64,000 bases of DNA, taken from Gammaproteobacteria bacterium. Lineage in GTDB: Bacteria > Pseudomonadota > Gammaproteobacteria > Pseudomonadales > Azotimanducaceae. Under the pieces are notes generated by a model. That model was not told the origin of the DNA. It saw only the letters and a program-made list of their open reading frames with translations, and searched no databases. A program made the position numbers and the translations under genes. The stretch's first letter is position 1, and the number at the start of each line of letters is the position of its first letter. The stretch is from positions 124,001 through 188,000 of the forward strand of contig JAJFJZ010000026.1 of the NCBI GenBank assembly GCA_021773565.1, read 5' to 3'. Below are positions 8,960 through 18,475 of this stretch, piece by piece.

Positions 8960-9547
8960 ATGCGGCTGGTGCTCGCTTCCAACTCAAGATATCGCAAAAA
9001 CTTACTCAAAAGACTGCGCCTGCCGTTTACTTCCAGAGCGCCGAATATCAATGAAGTAGCCTTGCCAGCCGAACTCGCCAGAGACAGGGCTACCCGATTG
9101 TCGATAAATAAAGCCAAAACGGTTGCCCCACATTTTTCCAGCAGTCTGATCATTGGTTCCGACCAGGTCGCCGACTGCGGCGGATTTCACATGGATAAAC
9201 CGGGGGACTACGCTACATGTGTCGAACAGTTGCAGTTTCTAAGGGGCAAGTCGCTTACTCTGTACACAGGAATTTGCCTGTACAACACGGATACGGGCGA
9301 TCTGCAAAGTGCCTGTGAAACCTATACCGTGCACTTTAAAAAGTATTCTGATGCGGAAATGCTGAATTATGTAGCGCTCGACCAGCCCTACGATTGCGCG
9401 GGGTCCTTCAAGGCGGAATGTTTGGGGATAGCCCTTTTTACACACTTGCATGGCGATGATCCAAACACACTCATTGGCCTGCCTTTAATTCGGCTGATAC
9501 AATTTCTGAAAAACGAAGGATTAAACGTCCTGGATTCTTCCAGCTAG
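8960..9547 (+). CDS. Maf/YceF family nucleotide pyrophosphatase
   Basis: House-cleaning NTP pyrophosphatase of the Maf family, YceF subgroup, which in E. coli hydrolyses m7GTP. It is 195 residues. Features include LVLASNSRYRKNLL at the N-terminus (residues 3-16, phosphate-binding SxxR), IIGSDQV (~64-70) with the catalytic Asp, and CAGSFKAE (~144-151). The order maf divergent from yceD-rpmF is conserved in gammaproteobacteria and supports the YceF subgroup. Its end overlaps the end of rluC by 4 bp on the opposite strand, so the two genes converge. Confidence 0.92.
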   Translation: MRLVLASNSRYRKNLLKRLRLPFTSRAPNINEVALPAELARDRATRLSINKAKTVAPHFSSSLIIGSDQVADCGGFHMDKPGDYATCVEQLQFLRGKSLTLYTGICLYNTDTGDLQSACETYTVHFKKYSDAEMLNYVALDQPYDCAGSFKAECLGIALFTHLHGDDPNTLIGLPLIRLIQFLKNEGLNVLDSSS

Positions 9548-10503
9548 ATCCGCAGTTGTTCCCAAGCCTTACTGAAAGCCGCTGGAGGCGATGCTTCAAT
9601 TTGTAGAGCGCTTCCAGTATTTGGCCCTGATTGGATGATTTCCGCACTGTCATATGCTGGCAGCATGAGTTTTGATGCATGCAAACACAGACGACGTATA
9701 CCCAATCTGGCAGTGTGTTTTAGCTGGGTATCACTGGCATATTTGTCATCTCCAACAATCGCGTTACCACAGGCAAGGGCATGGACCCGTATTTGATGGG
9801 TGCGTCCAGTGTGCGGGTGTGCTTTAAGCCAGGTAAAGCCCGGTTTTTGGTCCATTATTGAAAAATCTGTTCGGGCAGACTTTCCCTCCACATCCACGCG
9901 AACACGGCGCTCACCGGTTGCGGTGGTAAATTTCAACAGATTAACCCGCACACTACGGTCGCTTTTGTTCCAGGATCCATAGACCAAGAGTTCATATGTC
10001 TTTCTAATCTGCCTTTTTCTGAATAATTCATGTAATCGCACAATAGTCTTCCGGTTTTTTGCAATGAGAATGCAGCCAGAAGTATCCCGATCGAGGCGGT
10101 GGGCCAGCTCAAGCCTGTTGAGATTGGGGTACATATGCCTGACACACTCTATCAGGCCAAATCCGATGCCACTTCCCCCATGAACAGCAAGCCCGCTGGG
10201 CTTGTTGATAGCCAGCAAATCCTTGTCCTGATATAAAATTTGGCTTTCAAGCTGTTTGAGGATTTTTGCAGGCGGTCGTACTGTGTTTCCCGGAGTTTCT
10301 GCATCCTGAATCGGAATTCGTACTACATCACCCAACTCCAAACGTTGAGTCGGTTTGGACCGACGTCCGTTAATACGCACCTCTCCTTTGCGTAAAATTC
10401 TGTACACCCTGGACCGGGGCACGCTTTTTAACTCACGCAGAAGGAAATTATCGATCCTCTGACCAACGGAATCCTCACAGATTTCGAGATGTTTTATATG
10501 CAC
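9544..10503 (-). CDS. rluC: 23S rRNA pseudouridine synthase RluC
   Basis: Makes pseudouridines in 23S rRNA (positions 955, 2504 and 2580 in E. coli). It is 319 residues: an N-terminal S4 RNA-binding domain (~12-70) and the RluA-type catalytic domain with the HRLDRDTSG motif, in which D138 is the catalytic Asp. RluC rather than RluD is chosen because it is divergent from rne, the fixed arrangement in gammaproteobacteria. Its promoter must lie in the shared region upstream of rne. Confidence 0.93.
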   Translation of the reverse strand: MHIKHLEICEDSVGQRIDNFLLRELKSVPRSRVYRILRKGEVRINGRRSKPTQRLELGDVVRIPIQDAETPGNTVRPPAKILKQLESQILYQDKDLLAINKPSGLAVHGGSGIGFGLIECVRHMYPNLNRLELAHRLDRDTSGCILIAKNRKTIVRLHELFRKRQIRKTYELLVYGSWNKSDRSVRVNLLKFTTATGERRVRVDVEGKSARTDFSIMDQKPGFTWLKAHPHTGRTHQIRVHALACGNAIVGDDKYASDTQLKHTARLGIRRLCLHASKLMLPAYDSAEIIQSGPNTGSALQIEASPPAAFSKAWEQLRI

Positions 10504-11126
10504 GGGTTTACCATCAATTTGTTAATAGATTGAAGGACTTATCAAACACTGTTATATTCCCTGTAATTGGACTGACATTCGGGCACCTATCCAGACAAAC
10601 ATCAGGATAGAAGATTCAAAGATAAGAACAAAAATCACTAATTGCGCTCATTTATACCGCGAAAGGCGGGTCAGGCAACAGGACAGTAAACACTGTAAAC
10701 CAAACACAAGTACGTATAAGACTACACACCGAAACTAACGAACCAATATATCAGATAGTAAAGAACCAGTTAGTGTAAATCAGATCGAAATTATCGAACA
10801 ACAGTGACAAATAGAAAAACAGACAGAATTAAACAAACGACAATACGCCTAGTAACGTAAATACGGTATGTCGAAACGAAATTTGTAAGATTTTTTGTAC
10901 AAGGTCTGTCCAAAACGGACAACCCTGGCGATTGACATCAAACCCCGAACAAACGGGATGACATAAAACAAATTTAAGAAAAATGCAGGTAACAGCTAAA
11001 ATATGAGAGCTAAATAATACTTCTCGGTTGGTAAGAACTTGTATGCACGCAGGTAACGCAATGCGTGTAACTTTCGACAGAACTACGAATATTACGTTGC
11101 AAAGCCATAAAATGGATTAAGCAACG
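10504..11126. promoter_or_regulatory. rluC-rne intergenic region: long rne leader
   Basis: 623 bp without a credible gene between divergent rluC and rne. It holds a good plus-strand promoter at 10530-10558, which would give an rne mRNA leader of ~560 nt. The sequence is AC-rich, with few T runs, and contains at least one clear small hairpin (TGTCC at 10907-10911 pairing with GGACA at 10917-10921). In E. coli a 361-nt rne leader with hairpins lets RNase E cut its own message; the position and length here fit that role, but I cannot fold the RNA. Confidence 0.65.
10530..10558 (+). promoter_or_regulatory. Candidate sigma-70 promoter of rne
   Basis: TTGAAG (10530-10535), 17 bp spacer, TATATT (10553-10558). 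Spacing is ideal and the -10 matches five of six consensus bases. Transcription would start near 10565, about 560 nt before the rne start codon. Confidence 0.6.
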
Positions 11127-13802
11127 ATGAAAAGAATGTTAATAAACGCGACCCAATCTGAAGAGGTACGCGTTGCGATGGTAGATGGCCAGAGTCTATA
11201 TGATCTGGATATAGAACCCAGAGATAGAGCACACACCAAAGCCAGCATATACAAAGCGCGAATCACCAGAGTTGAGGCCAGCCTGGAAGCAGCTTTCGTG
11301 AATTTTGGCTCAGACCGCCACGGTTTTCTCCCCCTTAAGGAAATTTCCCGTAGTTACTTTCGCAAGAAATCTGACAGTGGGCGAATTAATATTCGCGATG
11401 TGGTTGAAGAAGGTCAGGAAATAATTGTACAGATAGAAAAGGAGGAACGCGGTACCAAAGGTGCGGCACTATCTACTTTTATCAGCCTGGCCGGACGTTA
11501 CCTGGTACTTATGCCAAACAACCCCCGCGCCGGTGGTATCTCGAGACGTATTGAGGGCGACGAAAGAGAAAAATTGCGCGTTGTTCTCAGTAATCTGGAA
11601 ATTCCCGCAGACATGGGGCTGATTGTTAGAACTGCCGGAATCGACAGAAAACATGAAGACCTGCAAACAGATCTGGACTATTTGCTTCAACTCTGGAAAG
11701 CAATAGAAAACGCCAACGAAAGTAGCCCGGTTGCAACGCTCCTGTACGAGGAAAATAATATCGTTTTGCGTGCCATTCGAGATTATCTTCGTCAGGACAT
11801 TTCAGAAGTACTCATCGATACAGAAGAGTCCTACAACGAAGCGTTAAATTTTGTACAAAAAGTTCTCCCCTCCTTTGCAGGCCGTATCAAACATTACTCT
11901 GACCCCATCCCGCTTTTTAGTAGATACCAGATAGAGTCACAGATTGAATCCGCATTCCAGAGAGAAGTGAGATTGCCATCAGGTGGTAGTGTCGTAATAG
12001 ACCCGACGGAAGCCCTGATTTCAATTGATATCAACTCTGCGCGTGCAACAAAAGGAGCAGATATTGAAGAAACCGCTTTAAGCACAAACCTTGAAGCAGC
12101 AGATGAGATCGCCCGTCAACTCAGACTGAGGGATATGGGAGGCCTCGTAGTAATTGATTTTATCGATATGAGTTCCCAGCGCAATCAACGCGCAATTGAA
12201 AACCGGATGCGTGATGCACTTGAAAACGATCGAGCGCGTATCCAAACAGGAAGAATATCTAGGTTTGGACTAATGGAAATGTCCAGACAAAGACTAAGAC
12301 CATCACTGGACGAAATGTCGACCATAGTCTGCCCCCGCTGCACGGGTCAGGGTCGTATACGCGATATTCAGTCTCTCTCGCTTGCCATACTCAGGTTTCT
12401 GGAAGAGGAAGCATTGAAGGAGCGAAGCTCGACAGTTCGAGCTATTGTTCCCCAGGAAGTAGGGTCTTTTCTACTAAACGAAAAAAGATCTGATGTTGCT
12501 GATATAGAGAAACACACGGACACGCATATTGTCATTGTACCTACCTCGCAATTAGTAACGCCACATTACGAAATTCAGCGTATTCGTGAGGACAGCGAAG
12601 GTACAGATACTGATGTGCACAGCTACGAGTATGCTGATATTACGCCAACTGAAGATGAATTAAACAAACCTGCCACTCCGATGGTTCGGGCCGTTGTCAA
12701 AGCACACTCAATTGGAGCTGCGAAAACTAATACCAGCCAGACCCAGTCCCAAGCGCCGAAGCCGGAACGAAACAAAGCGCGCAGCGAGAAACCAGTGGAA
12801 AACAAACCCGGATTTCTAAAACGCATTGCAACCGCATTATTGTCCACGCCGGAAGACAAACTACCCGAGCCGGCAAAAGCAAAGAGTAGCAGGAAGCCCC
12901 CTAAACGCTCCGATCAAAACCGGGATACCAAATCCAGACAAAACAACAAGCGTAAGAGCCCTCAGCGCGAAGAGAGCCCTCAGCAAGGAGAGAAGCCCCA
13001 GCGCGGAGATAAGCCCCAGCGTGGGGAGAAGCCCCAGCGTAGAGAGAAGCCCCAGCGTGGAGAGAGCCCTCAGCGTGGAGAGAGCCCTCAGCGTAGAGAG
13101 ACCCCCCAGCGTCTGGACAGCGATCAGAACTCGGATAAAGGCCAAAAATCAGACAAACCGGCACGAAGTAAAAATCGCACTCAGCAAGGTGAAAAAAAAC
13201 AGAGTACAAACAAGCGAGCAAAGGATGCTGTAAGCGATCGCCAAACCGGAGAAAATAACAGTGACGCAGTAACTTCCGATACGCTGATCGAACATATTCC
13301 AGAAAATCGCATCCCCGAAAATCTGGAAAATTCCAAACGTCGCCCACGACGCGACAGAAGTACGCATGGTACGCGTACAGAAGAATCAAAAAGCCGAAAG
13401 AAACCGGAACAGCCCGCGAACGATGACGCTCCGTTGACAGAAGATACGGCTAATGCTGTCCAGGATATTACGCCAGCAACATCCAAGCAGGAAACCACGA
13501 AGGCGAGCGTGCAAGCTCAAACTGGAAAGCCGGAAGAGCCTTCAGCCAGCAAAGAGCCTTCAGCGAATAAAGAGCCTTCAGCGAATAAAGAGCCCTCAGC
13601 GAATAAAGAGCCTTCAGCGGATAAAGAGCCTTCAGCGAGCAAAGAGCCCTCAGCGAATAAAGAGCCCTCAGCGGATAAAGAGCCCTCAGCGAGCAAAGAG
13701 CCTTCGGCTAAAGAAGAATTTTCGAAACCGGTAAGAGCAAGCAACGATCCCCGTGAGGTGCGTCGGAGAATGCGTGAAGCGCAAATTCGCGAACAAAACT
13801 AA
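11127..13802 (+). CDS. rne: Ribonuclease E
   Basis: Endonuclease that starts mRNA decay and processes rRNA and tRNA; organises the degradosome at the inner membrane. It is 891 residues. The N-terminal catalytic half (to ~510) matches E. coli closely: [13 protein letters not shown] start, S1 domain (~35-125), 5'-sensor/RNase H region, catalytic D301 and D344 (E. coli 303 and 346), and the zinc-link CPRC at 402-405. The C-terminal half is disordered and highly charged (Lys, Glu, Pro, Ser, Gln), with two in-frame 18-bp tandem arrays, and ends in a conserved-looking RRRMREAQ. The ATG has only a weak ribosome binding site. Preceded by a long leader that may mediate autoregulation. Confidence 0.96.
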   Translation: MKRMLINATQSEEVRVAMVDGQSLYDLDIEPRDRAHTKASIYKARITRVEASLEAAFVNFGSDRHGFLPLKEISRSYFRKKSDSGRINIRDVVEEGQEIIVQIEKEERGTKGAALSTFISLAGRYLVLMPNNPRAGGISRRIEGDEREKLRVVLSNLEIPADMGLIVRTAGIDRKHEDLQTDLDYLLQLWKAIENANESSPVATLLYEENNIVLRAIRDYLRQDISEVLIDTEESYNEALNFVQKVLPSFAGRIKHYSDPIPLFSRYQIESQIESAFQREVRLPSGGSVVIDPTEALISIDINSARATKGADIEETALSTNLEAADEIARQLRLRDMGGLVVIDFIDMSSQRNQRAIENRMRDALENDRARIQTGRISRFGLMEMSRQRLRPSLDEMSTIVCPRCTGQGRIRDIQSLSLAILRFLEEEALKERSSTVRAIVPQEVGSFLLNEKRSDVADIEKHTDTHIVIVPTSQLVTPHYEIQRIREDSEGTDTDVHSYEYADITPTEDELNKPATPMVRAVVKAHSIGAAKTNTSQTQSQAPKPERNKARSEKPVENKPGFLKRIATALLSTPEDKLPEPAKAKSSRKPPKRSDQNRDTKSRQNNKRKSPQREESPQQGEKPQRGDKPQRGEKPQRREKPQRGESPQRGESPQRRETPQRLDSDQNSDKGQKSDKPARSKNRTQQGEKKQSTNKRAKDAVSDRQTGENNSDAVTSDTLIEHIPENRIPENLENSKRRPRRDRSTHGTRTEESKSRKKPEQPANDDAPLTEDTANAVQDITPATSKQETTKASVQAQTGKPEEPSASKEPSANKEPSANKEPSANKEPSADKEPSASKEPSANKEPSADKEPSASKEPSAKEEFSKPVRASNDPREVRRRMREAQIREQN
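12957..13118 (+). repeat. 18-bp tandem repeat, nine units, inside rne
   Basis: Nine in-frame 18-bp units encoding variants of (K/S)PQRGE, such as AAGCCCCAGCGTGGAGAG. Units differ at only a few positions, suggesting recent expansion. They lie in the disordered RNase E scaffold, where Arg-rich stretches normally bind RNA; the repeat supplies an evenly spaced Arg ladder. Copy number probably varies between strains. Confidence 0.9.
13536..13715 (+). repeat. 18-bp tandem repeat, ten units, inside rne
   Basis: Ten in-frame 18-bp units encoding EPSA(N/D/S)K, for example GAGCCTTCAGCGAATAAA; the last unit is diverged. It is a second, unrelated array in the same reading frame, near the C-terminus of RNase E. 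The product would be an acidic-basic alternating, disordered spacer. The near identity of units suggests slippage expansion. Confidence 0.92.
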
Positions 13803-13819
13803 TCGCGCCTCAAGCTTGA

Positions 13820-14833
13820 TTAGCGGGAGCCTAACAAACCGGGTTCCCGCTCCAACGCTATGCCAAAGCGATCCATAACTGCATTCTGGATTTTTTCACT
13901 TAACTCCATGAGTTGTTCAAAGGTGCCCTCTCCCCTGTTAACCAAAACTAGTGGTTGGCGTTGCCATACTTCAAACCCACCCACTTTTGTTCCCTTCATT
14001 CCGCACACGTCTATTAGTCTAGCCGCCGATACTTTGAACTTTTGTCCATGTGGATAGACCGGCATATCCGGAATTTGAGTTAGTGTGTCCTGCATTTTCG
14101 AATTGTCCAGGAGCGGATTTTTGAAAAAACTACCTGCGTTACCAATGTCACGAACGTCCGGCATTTTGCGACGGCGTACCGAGATAACACTCTGCAAAAG
14201 CTTGGCACCTGAAACTTGGGTAGTTCCTCGTTTCTTTAATTCTTCGGCCACATCAGGATAGGAAACTTCGAAGTGGGGTGTTGTAGACAGGCCCAGGGTA
14301 ACATCGAGGATAATCCACGGCGAACCAACCCGTTTAAAAACGCTGTCCCTGTATGCAAAACCACAGCGTTCATTGTCGAAACGCTCTATTTCTCCAGATT
14401 GAATGTGCATCGCGCGCACGCTGTGCAACAGGTCGGATATTTCCACCCCATATGCACCAATATTCTGAACTGGGGCAGCCCCAACAGAACCTGGTATGAG
14501 TGCCAGATTTTCCAGGCCGTACAAACCCTGAGCGACGGTATACCTTACCAGCTGATGCCAGTTTTCACCGGCCGATATTGTGAGTAGAACCAGGTCATTG
14601 CCCTTGTTTCCTGGAACGAAAGAAACCCCGCGGGTTTTTATGAGTAATACTTGTCCATCTATTTTCGGCCCCAGAATAACATTACTGCCACCTCCCAGTA
14701 TCCAGGTTGCCTGTGACGAATAGTCAGAGCGAAGAAGAATTTTTCGCAAACTTTTTTCGTCTGTAATGATATGACCCGCATTTGCAACTGCCGACAGGCC
14801 GAGCGTATTGTAATGACTCAAGTCGAAGCTCAC
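13820..14833 (-). CDS. murB: UDP-N-acetylenolpyruvoylglucosamine reductase MurB
   Basis: FAD enzyme making UDP-MurNAc in peptidoglycan synthesis. It is 337 residues, the length of type I (E. coli-like) MurB. FAD-binding segments GGGSN (~47-51) and the GSVGAAPVQNIGAYG stretch (~115-129) are present. The catalytic Ser is in GNAGSFFKNP (~231-240), and the C-terminus has the usual ALEREPG with the catalytic Glu. The start overlaps the kdsB stop by 4 bp, so it is the last gene of the exbB-exbD-msbA/lpxK-kdsB-murB operon. Its end faces rne with 17 bp between. Confidence 0.96.
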   Translation of the reverse strand: MSFDLSHYNTLGLSAVANAGHIITDEKSLRKILLRSDYSSQATWILGGGSNVILGPKIDGQVLLIKTRGVSFVPGNKGNDLVLLTISAGENWHQLVRYTVAQGLYGLENLALIPGSVGAAPVQNIGAYGVEISDLLHSVRAMHIQSGEIERFDNERCGFAYRDSVFKRVGSPWIILDVTLGLSTTPHFEVSYPDVAEELKKRGTTQVSGAKLLQSVISVRRRKMPDVRDIGNAGSFFKNPLLDNSKMQDTLTQIPDMPVYPHGQKFKVSAARLIDVCGMKGTKVGGFEVWQRQPLVLVNRGEGTFEQLMELSEKIQNAVMDRFGIALEREPGLLGSR

Positions 14834-15591
14834 GCAGCACCTAATAAGGTACAGACCTTGTCATAATCCTCTCGCGTGTCGATACCGGACGGCACTGCTT
14901 CACACGCTTGCTCCGCCACTATCGGAATTCCATTTTCCAGTAAGCGTAACTGTTCCAGTCCTTCCATCGATTCGAGTCCGGAGACAGGCAGCGAAACAAA
15001 CTTTCTTAAGGCTCGCACTGTATACGCGTAAATTCCGATATGCCGCTTCCGGGCAACAGTCTCAGAATTACTTCGGGGCCATGGGATTGGTGCGCGAGAA
15101 AAGTACATTGCATTGCCAAAAGTATCGGTAACAACTTTTACAACATTGGGATCAGACAACTCTTCGTTCGTCGTGGCAGGAACATATAAGGTGGCAACTT
15201 CAAAACCTGCCTTTTGTTGTATCAGATGCGCTTCATACAACATTTCCGCTACCTGTGAAATCACGCCTGGCGGGATAAGGGGTTCATCCCCCTGAACATT
15301 AACCACGATACAATCATCTGACCACCCAAGCCTTTCTGCAACTTCCATAACCCGATCCGAACCGGATTGGTGAGCACTGGACGTCATAATTGCCTGTAAT
15401 CCTTCGTTGCTTACCCTATCTGCAATGCGTGCGTCGTCAGTAGCAACAACTACGGATTGAGCACCGCTCAACAATGCCTGCCGCGCTACTCTTATTATCA
15501 TTGGTATTCCAGCGATATCTAACAAGGGTTTTCCAGGTAGGCGCGACGACGCATATCGTGATGGTATTACCACTTGAAAACTAGCGTTCAC
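14830..15591 (-). CDS. kdsB: 3-deoxy-manno-octulosonate cytidylyltransferase (CMP-Kdo synthetase)
   Basis: Activates Kdo with CTP for the lipopolysaccharide core. The CTP-binding start VIPSRYASSRLPGKPL is intact, as is VNVQGDEP. I choose the GTG at 15591 (VNASFQVVIPSRY), which gives a 253-residue protein of normal length and overlaps the lpxK stop by 11 bp. An ATG at 15636 would add 15 residues that lie inside the lpxK coding region and do not belong to the family. Kdo activation here and lipid A 4'-phosphorylation by the adjacent fusion are consecutive steps, fitting a lipid A-Kdo operon. Confidence 0.94.
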   Translation of the reverse strand: MNASFQVVIPSRYASSRLPGKPLLDIAGIPMIIRVARQALLSGAQSVVVATDDARIADRVSNEGLQAIMTSSAHQSGSDRVMEVAERLGWSDDCIVVNVQGDEPLIPPGVISQVAEMLYEAHLIQQKAGFEVATLYVPATTNEELSDPNVVKVVTDTFGNAMYFSRAPIPWPRSNSETVARKRHIGIYAYTVRALRKFVSLPVSGLESMEGLEQLRLLENGIPIVAEQACEAVPSGIDTREDYDKVCTLLGAA

Positions 15592-18475
15592 GAGTGGTAA
15601 TACCTTTTGAAACCAGACACTGCAGAACCTTTTCAATATCCGTGCTCGATACCTCTACCGCAACTTCCAGAGTCCAATATTTTTGCATCTCGGGTAAAGG
15701 GAGTCTTCGTACTTTCACAGCATCTTTTTCGGTCATCACAACAGGCAAGGAATCCGAAAATGAAATGTCCTGTACAGAAAAATCATGGTGATCGCGAAAT
15801 AGTGAGGTTATAGGTTCTATTCCGTTTTGGCTGAGAGATTTTAAAAACCGGTCGGGGTTTCCGACAGCCGCTATGGCATGCACCAGCTTGTGTTCAAATT
15901 TTTCGTGGGGAACACGTTCTCCATTACCCAAATTGACAAAATCTTTCGGCACAACATTCATTACAATTGCATCCGGCTTGATCTCAGACCCGGCACCATT
16001 TGACACGACCAAATCACATAACTTAAGACGTTCCGCAGGTTCCCTTAGTGGACCTGCAGGAAGGCATAGTGCATTCCCAAAGCCCCGAGCAGCATCCAGC
16101 ACCGCTATTTCTACATCTCGTGCCAATTGATAATGCTGCAATCCATCATCACTGATCACAATATCGCATTGCGTAGATTCCAATAGATGACGCACTGCAG
16201 AACTACGGTCCGGATCAACCGCTATAGGGAATCTGGTTTTCTGGAATAACAATATGGGTTCGTCCCCTACATTCCGCGGACTGTGTTTACCGTTGACGAT
16301 AATCGGGAAATTTTTAGCTGTGCCTCCATAACCCCGCGAAACAATTCCCGGACGATACCCCTGTGAGGCGAGTAGTTCTGCAAGCCACATTACCAACGGT
16401 GTTTTTCCTGTGCCACCAACCGTCAGGTTTCCTACTACAATTACAGGAACGCTCGCTCTCCAGCTTGGAGTTTTTCCAGCCAAAAATCGCAAGCGATTGC
16501 GCCTGACGTACCAGGAATAGATTAAACTTATCGGGTATAAAATACGCGGCCAATAAGATCCGTTATACCATGCGTCTAAAAGTTTATTAGGAGATTTTTT
16601 AGCCGGCTTACGATTGACCAAAGGTGGCAATGAGGTAACCCGGGGTTTTGAGGCTTTTATCGCCTTTTTGGTTCTTACCGGTGTACTTCCCGATTCCGGG
16701 GATTCGCTAAACTGGGAACGATACAAATTCGCGTACACACCATTTTCTTGCAGCAAATTATCGTGTTTACCCTTCTCCGCAACGCGTCCATCCTGCATCA
16801 CTACAATCAGATCTGCATTTTCTACGGTAGATAATCGGTGCGCAATTACCAGGGTTGTTCTATTGCGCATAAGCACTTCCAGCGCCGCTTGAATATGACG
16901 CTCTGATTCAGTATCCAACGAAGACGTAGCTTCATCAAGAATCAAAAGCGGAGCATCCTTCAACAATGCCCTGGCTATAGCGATTCGTTGCCTCTGCCCG
17001 CCGGAAAGAAGTATACCGTTGTCTCCTACAAGGGTCTCTAGGCCCAGCGGTGTCTGTTTTATAAACTCTGTTGCATGCGCTCCCTTTATAGCTGCGTGCA
17101 GGTCTTCGGTACAACTATCTTCAAGTTCTCCATACGCGACATTTTTTTCAAGGGTGTCGTTAAACAGGGTAACCTGTTGTGTCACCAGTGATATTTGCTG
17201 GCGTAAATTACGCAAGTCGTAATCGCCCAAAGGCACATTATCCAGCAGTATCTGGCCTTCCTGAACCTCGTAGAATCGGGGAATCAAACCAGCCAATGTG
17301 GATTTACCACTTCCAGACTGGCCAACTATGGCAACGGTTTGGCCAGGGCGAATTTCAAAGCTCACATTATGAAGGACGGGCTGCCGTTCATTGGTGTAGG
17401 CAAAACTAACGTCCCTGAACTCTATGTGTCCTTCAACGCGCCTGGATGCGTGGGTTCCAATATCTGGTTCTGCAGCCTCATCCAATTGTGTAAAAACATC
17501 CACTGCTGCTGCCAAACCTTTTTGCAATCGGGCGTTCACCGCCGACAACTTTTTTAGAGGCCGCGCTAGAAAACCGGCCAATGTCAGATACTGTACAATT
17601 TCACCAGCATCCATGTCACCGCGAACATCGTTTCTGAAAAGTAGAACAACCAGCAATGCCAGTGCCATTGCAACTAACATTTGAATAAGCTGTGTACTAA
17701 CAGATTTTGTAACCACCATTTTCAGGTTTTGTGCTCTGTTGGTATTGCTCGTCGACCGGAATCTGGAGCGCTCCGATTTTGCACCACCAAAAATTCGAAT
17801 AACGCGAAAAGCGTTTACGGCTTCAGATGTCACATGCGTTAAATCACTCATGGATGTTTGGACACGCTCGCTTATTTTTCTGAATCTTTTGCTTGCCACT
17901 CCTACAATAAGTCCGACCAGCGGAGCGATAACAAGAAATATCAGCGTGAGTTTCCAATTGATATACAGGAGCATTCCCAAAAATGCTATGACCTTAGCAC
18001 CATCCTGAATTATCGTTTTTAGCGCTTCCGTTGCCGTGTCTTTGAGCTGCGCAACATTGAAAGTTATTCGGGATATCAGTTTTGCTGATGTAGTCCCGTC
18101 AAAATATCTGTTTGGCAAATCCAGAAGGCGTTCAAACAATTCAGTACGAAGTTGATGAATAACCTGGAATGATATGCGTGACAAAAAAAACTCGCCTAAC
18201 AAATCTCCTACACCCCTGGTTAACACAGCGATCAACATCAGTGCGGCAAACAGGTAGCCTGTTTGGGCGGCCGGTGTACTAAAAGCATTAATTATCTCTT
18301 TTAGCAGATTGGCAAAGTAGGTTTCAGCTGCTGCGCTAAGAAAGAACCCAATAACCGCGAGTAAAAAAGAAAACCACATCGGGCGCACATAACGTAACAA
18401 ACGTTTATACGTGCGCCAATCTCCCTTCAAATCGGATTGTGGTTCCAGGTTTTTATGATCAGCAGCTTTACTCAA
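15581..18475 (-). CDS. msbA-lpxK: MsbA-LpxK fusion: lipid A flippase fused to lipid A 4'-kinase
   Basis: One 964-residue frame joins two normally separate proteins. Residues 1 to ~590 are MsbA, the ABC exporter that flips lipid A-core. It has six membrane helices (~33-320), Walker A GQSGSGKST, signature LSGGQRQR and Walker B LLILDEATSSLD, and ends in the usual VYANLYRSQF at 580-589. Residues ~590-631 are a basic, Pro/Ser/Lys-rich linker with no Met. Residues ~632-964 are a full-length LpxK (333 residues) with its membrane-associated start and P-loop VGGTGKTP. I read the junction codon by codon (16560-16740) and found no stop. Separate translation of LpxK would need a TTG in the linker without a visible ribosome binding site. 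It overlaps exbD by 8 bp and kdsB by 11 bp. Confidence 0.95.
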   Translation of the reverse strand: MSKAADHKNLEPQSDLKGDWRTYKRLLRYVRPMWFSFLLAVIGFFLSAAAETYFANLLKEIINAFSTPAAQTGYLFAALMLIAVLTRGVGDLLGEFFLSRISFQVIHQLRTELFERLLDLPNRYFDGTTSAKLISRITFNVAQLKDTATEALKTIIQDGAKVIAFLGMLLYINWKLTLIFLVIAPLVGLIVGVASKRFRKISERVQTSMSDLTHVTSEAVNAFRVIRIFGGAKSERSRFRSTSNTNRAQNLKMVVTKSVSTQLIQMLVAMALALLVVLLFRNDVRGDMDAGEIVQYLTLAGFLARPLKKLSAVNARLQKGLAAAVDVFTQLDEAAEPDIGTHASRRVEGHIEFRDVSFAYTNERQPVLHNVSFEIRPGQTVAIVGQSGSGKSTLAGLIPRFYEVQEGQILLDNVPLGDYDLRNLRQQISLVTQQVTLFNDTLEKNVAYGELEDSCTEDLHAAIKGAHATEFIKQTPLGLETLVGDNGILLSGGQRQRIAIARALLKDAPLLILDEATSSLDTESERHIQAALEVLMRNRTTLVIAHRLSTVENADLIVVMQDGRVAEKGKHDNLLQENGVYANLYRSQFSESPESGSTPVRTKKAIKASKPRVTSLPPLVNRKPAKKSPNKLLDAWYNGSYWPRILYPISLIYSWYVRRNRLRFLAGKTPSWRASVPVIVVGNLTVGGTGKTPLVMWLAELLASQGYRPGIVSRGYGGTAKNFPIIVNGKHSPRNVGDEPILLFQKTRFPIAVDPDRSSAVRHLLESTQCDIVISDDGLQHYQLARDVEIAVLDAARGFGNALCLPAGPLREPAERLKLCDLVVSNGAGSEIKPDAIVMNVVPKDFVNLGNGERVPHEKFEHKLVHAIAAVGNPDRFLKSLSQNGIEPITSLFRDHHDFSVQDISFSDSLPVVMTEKDAVKVRRLPLPEMQKYWTLEVAVEVSSTDIEKVLQCLVSKGITTRER

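Noticed and set aside
8821-9153. N-terminal extension of the YceD frame
   Set aside because: It runs antisense through the maf start; YceD family length and alignment begin at the ATG at 8820.
12861-13389. Long minus-strand frames with Leu- or Ala/Gly-rich repeats opposite rne
   Set aside because: They arise from the tandem repeat read in reverse; no start signal or family.
13536-13715. Regular repeat array as a CRISPR
   Set aside because: Units are contiguous with no unique spacers and are in frame within rne.
13822-13851. Inverted repeat AGCGGGA/TCCCGCT at the end of murB as a terminator between rne and murB
   Set aside because: A 16-nt loop, overlap with murB codons and no T run make it weak.
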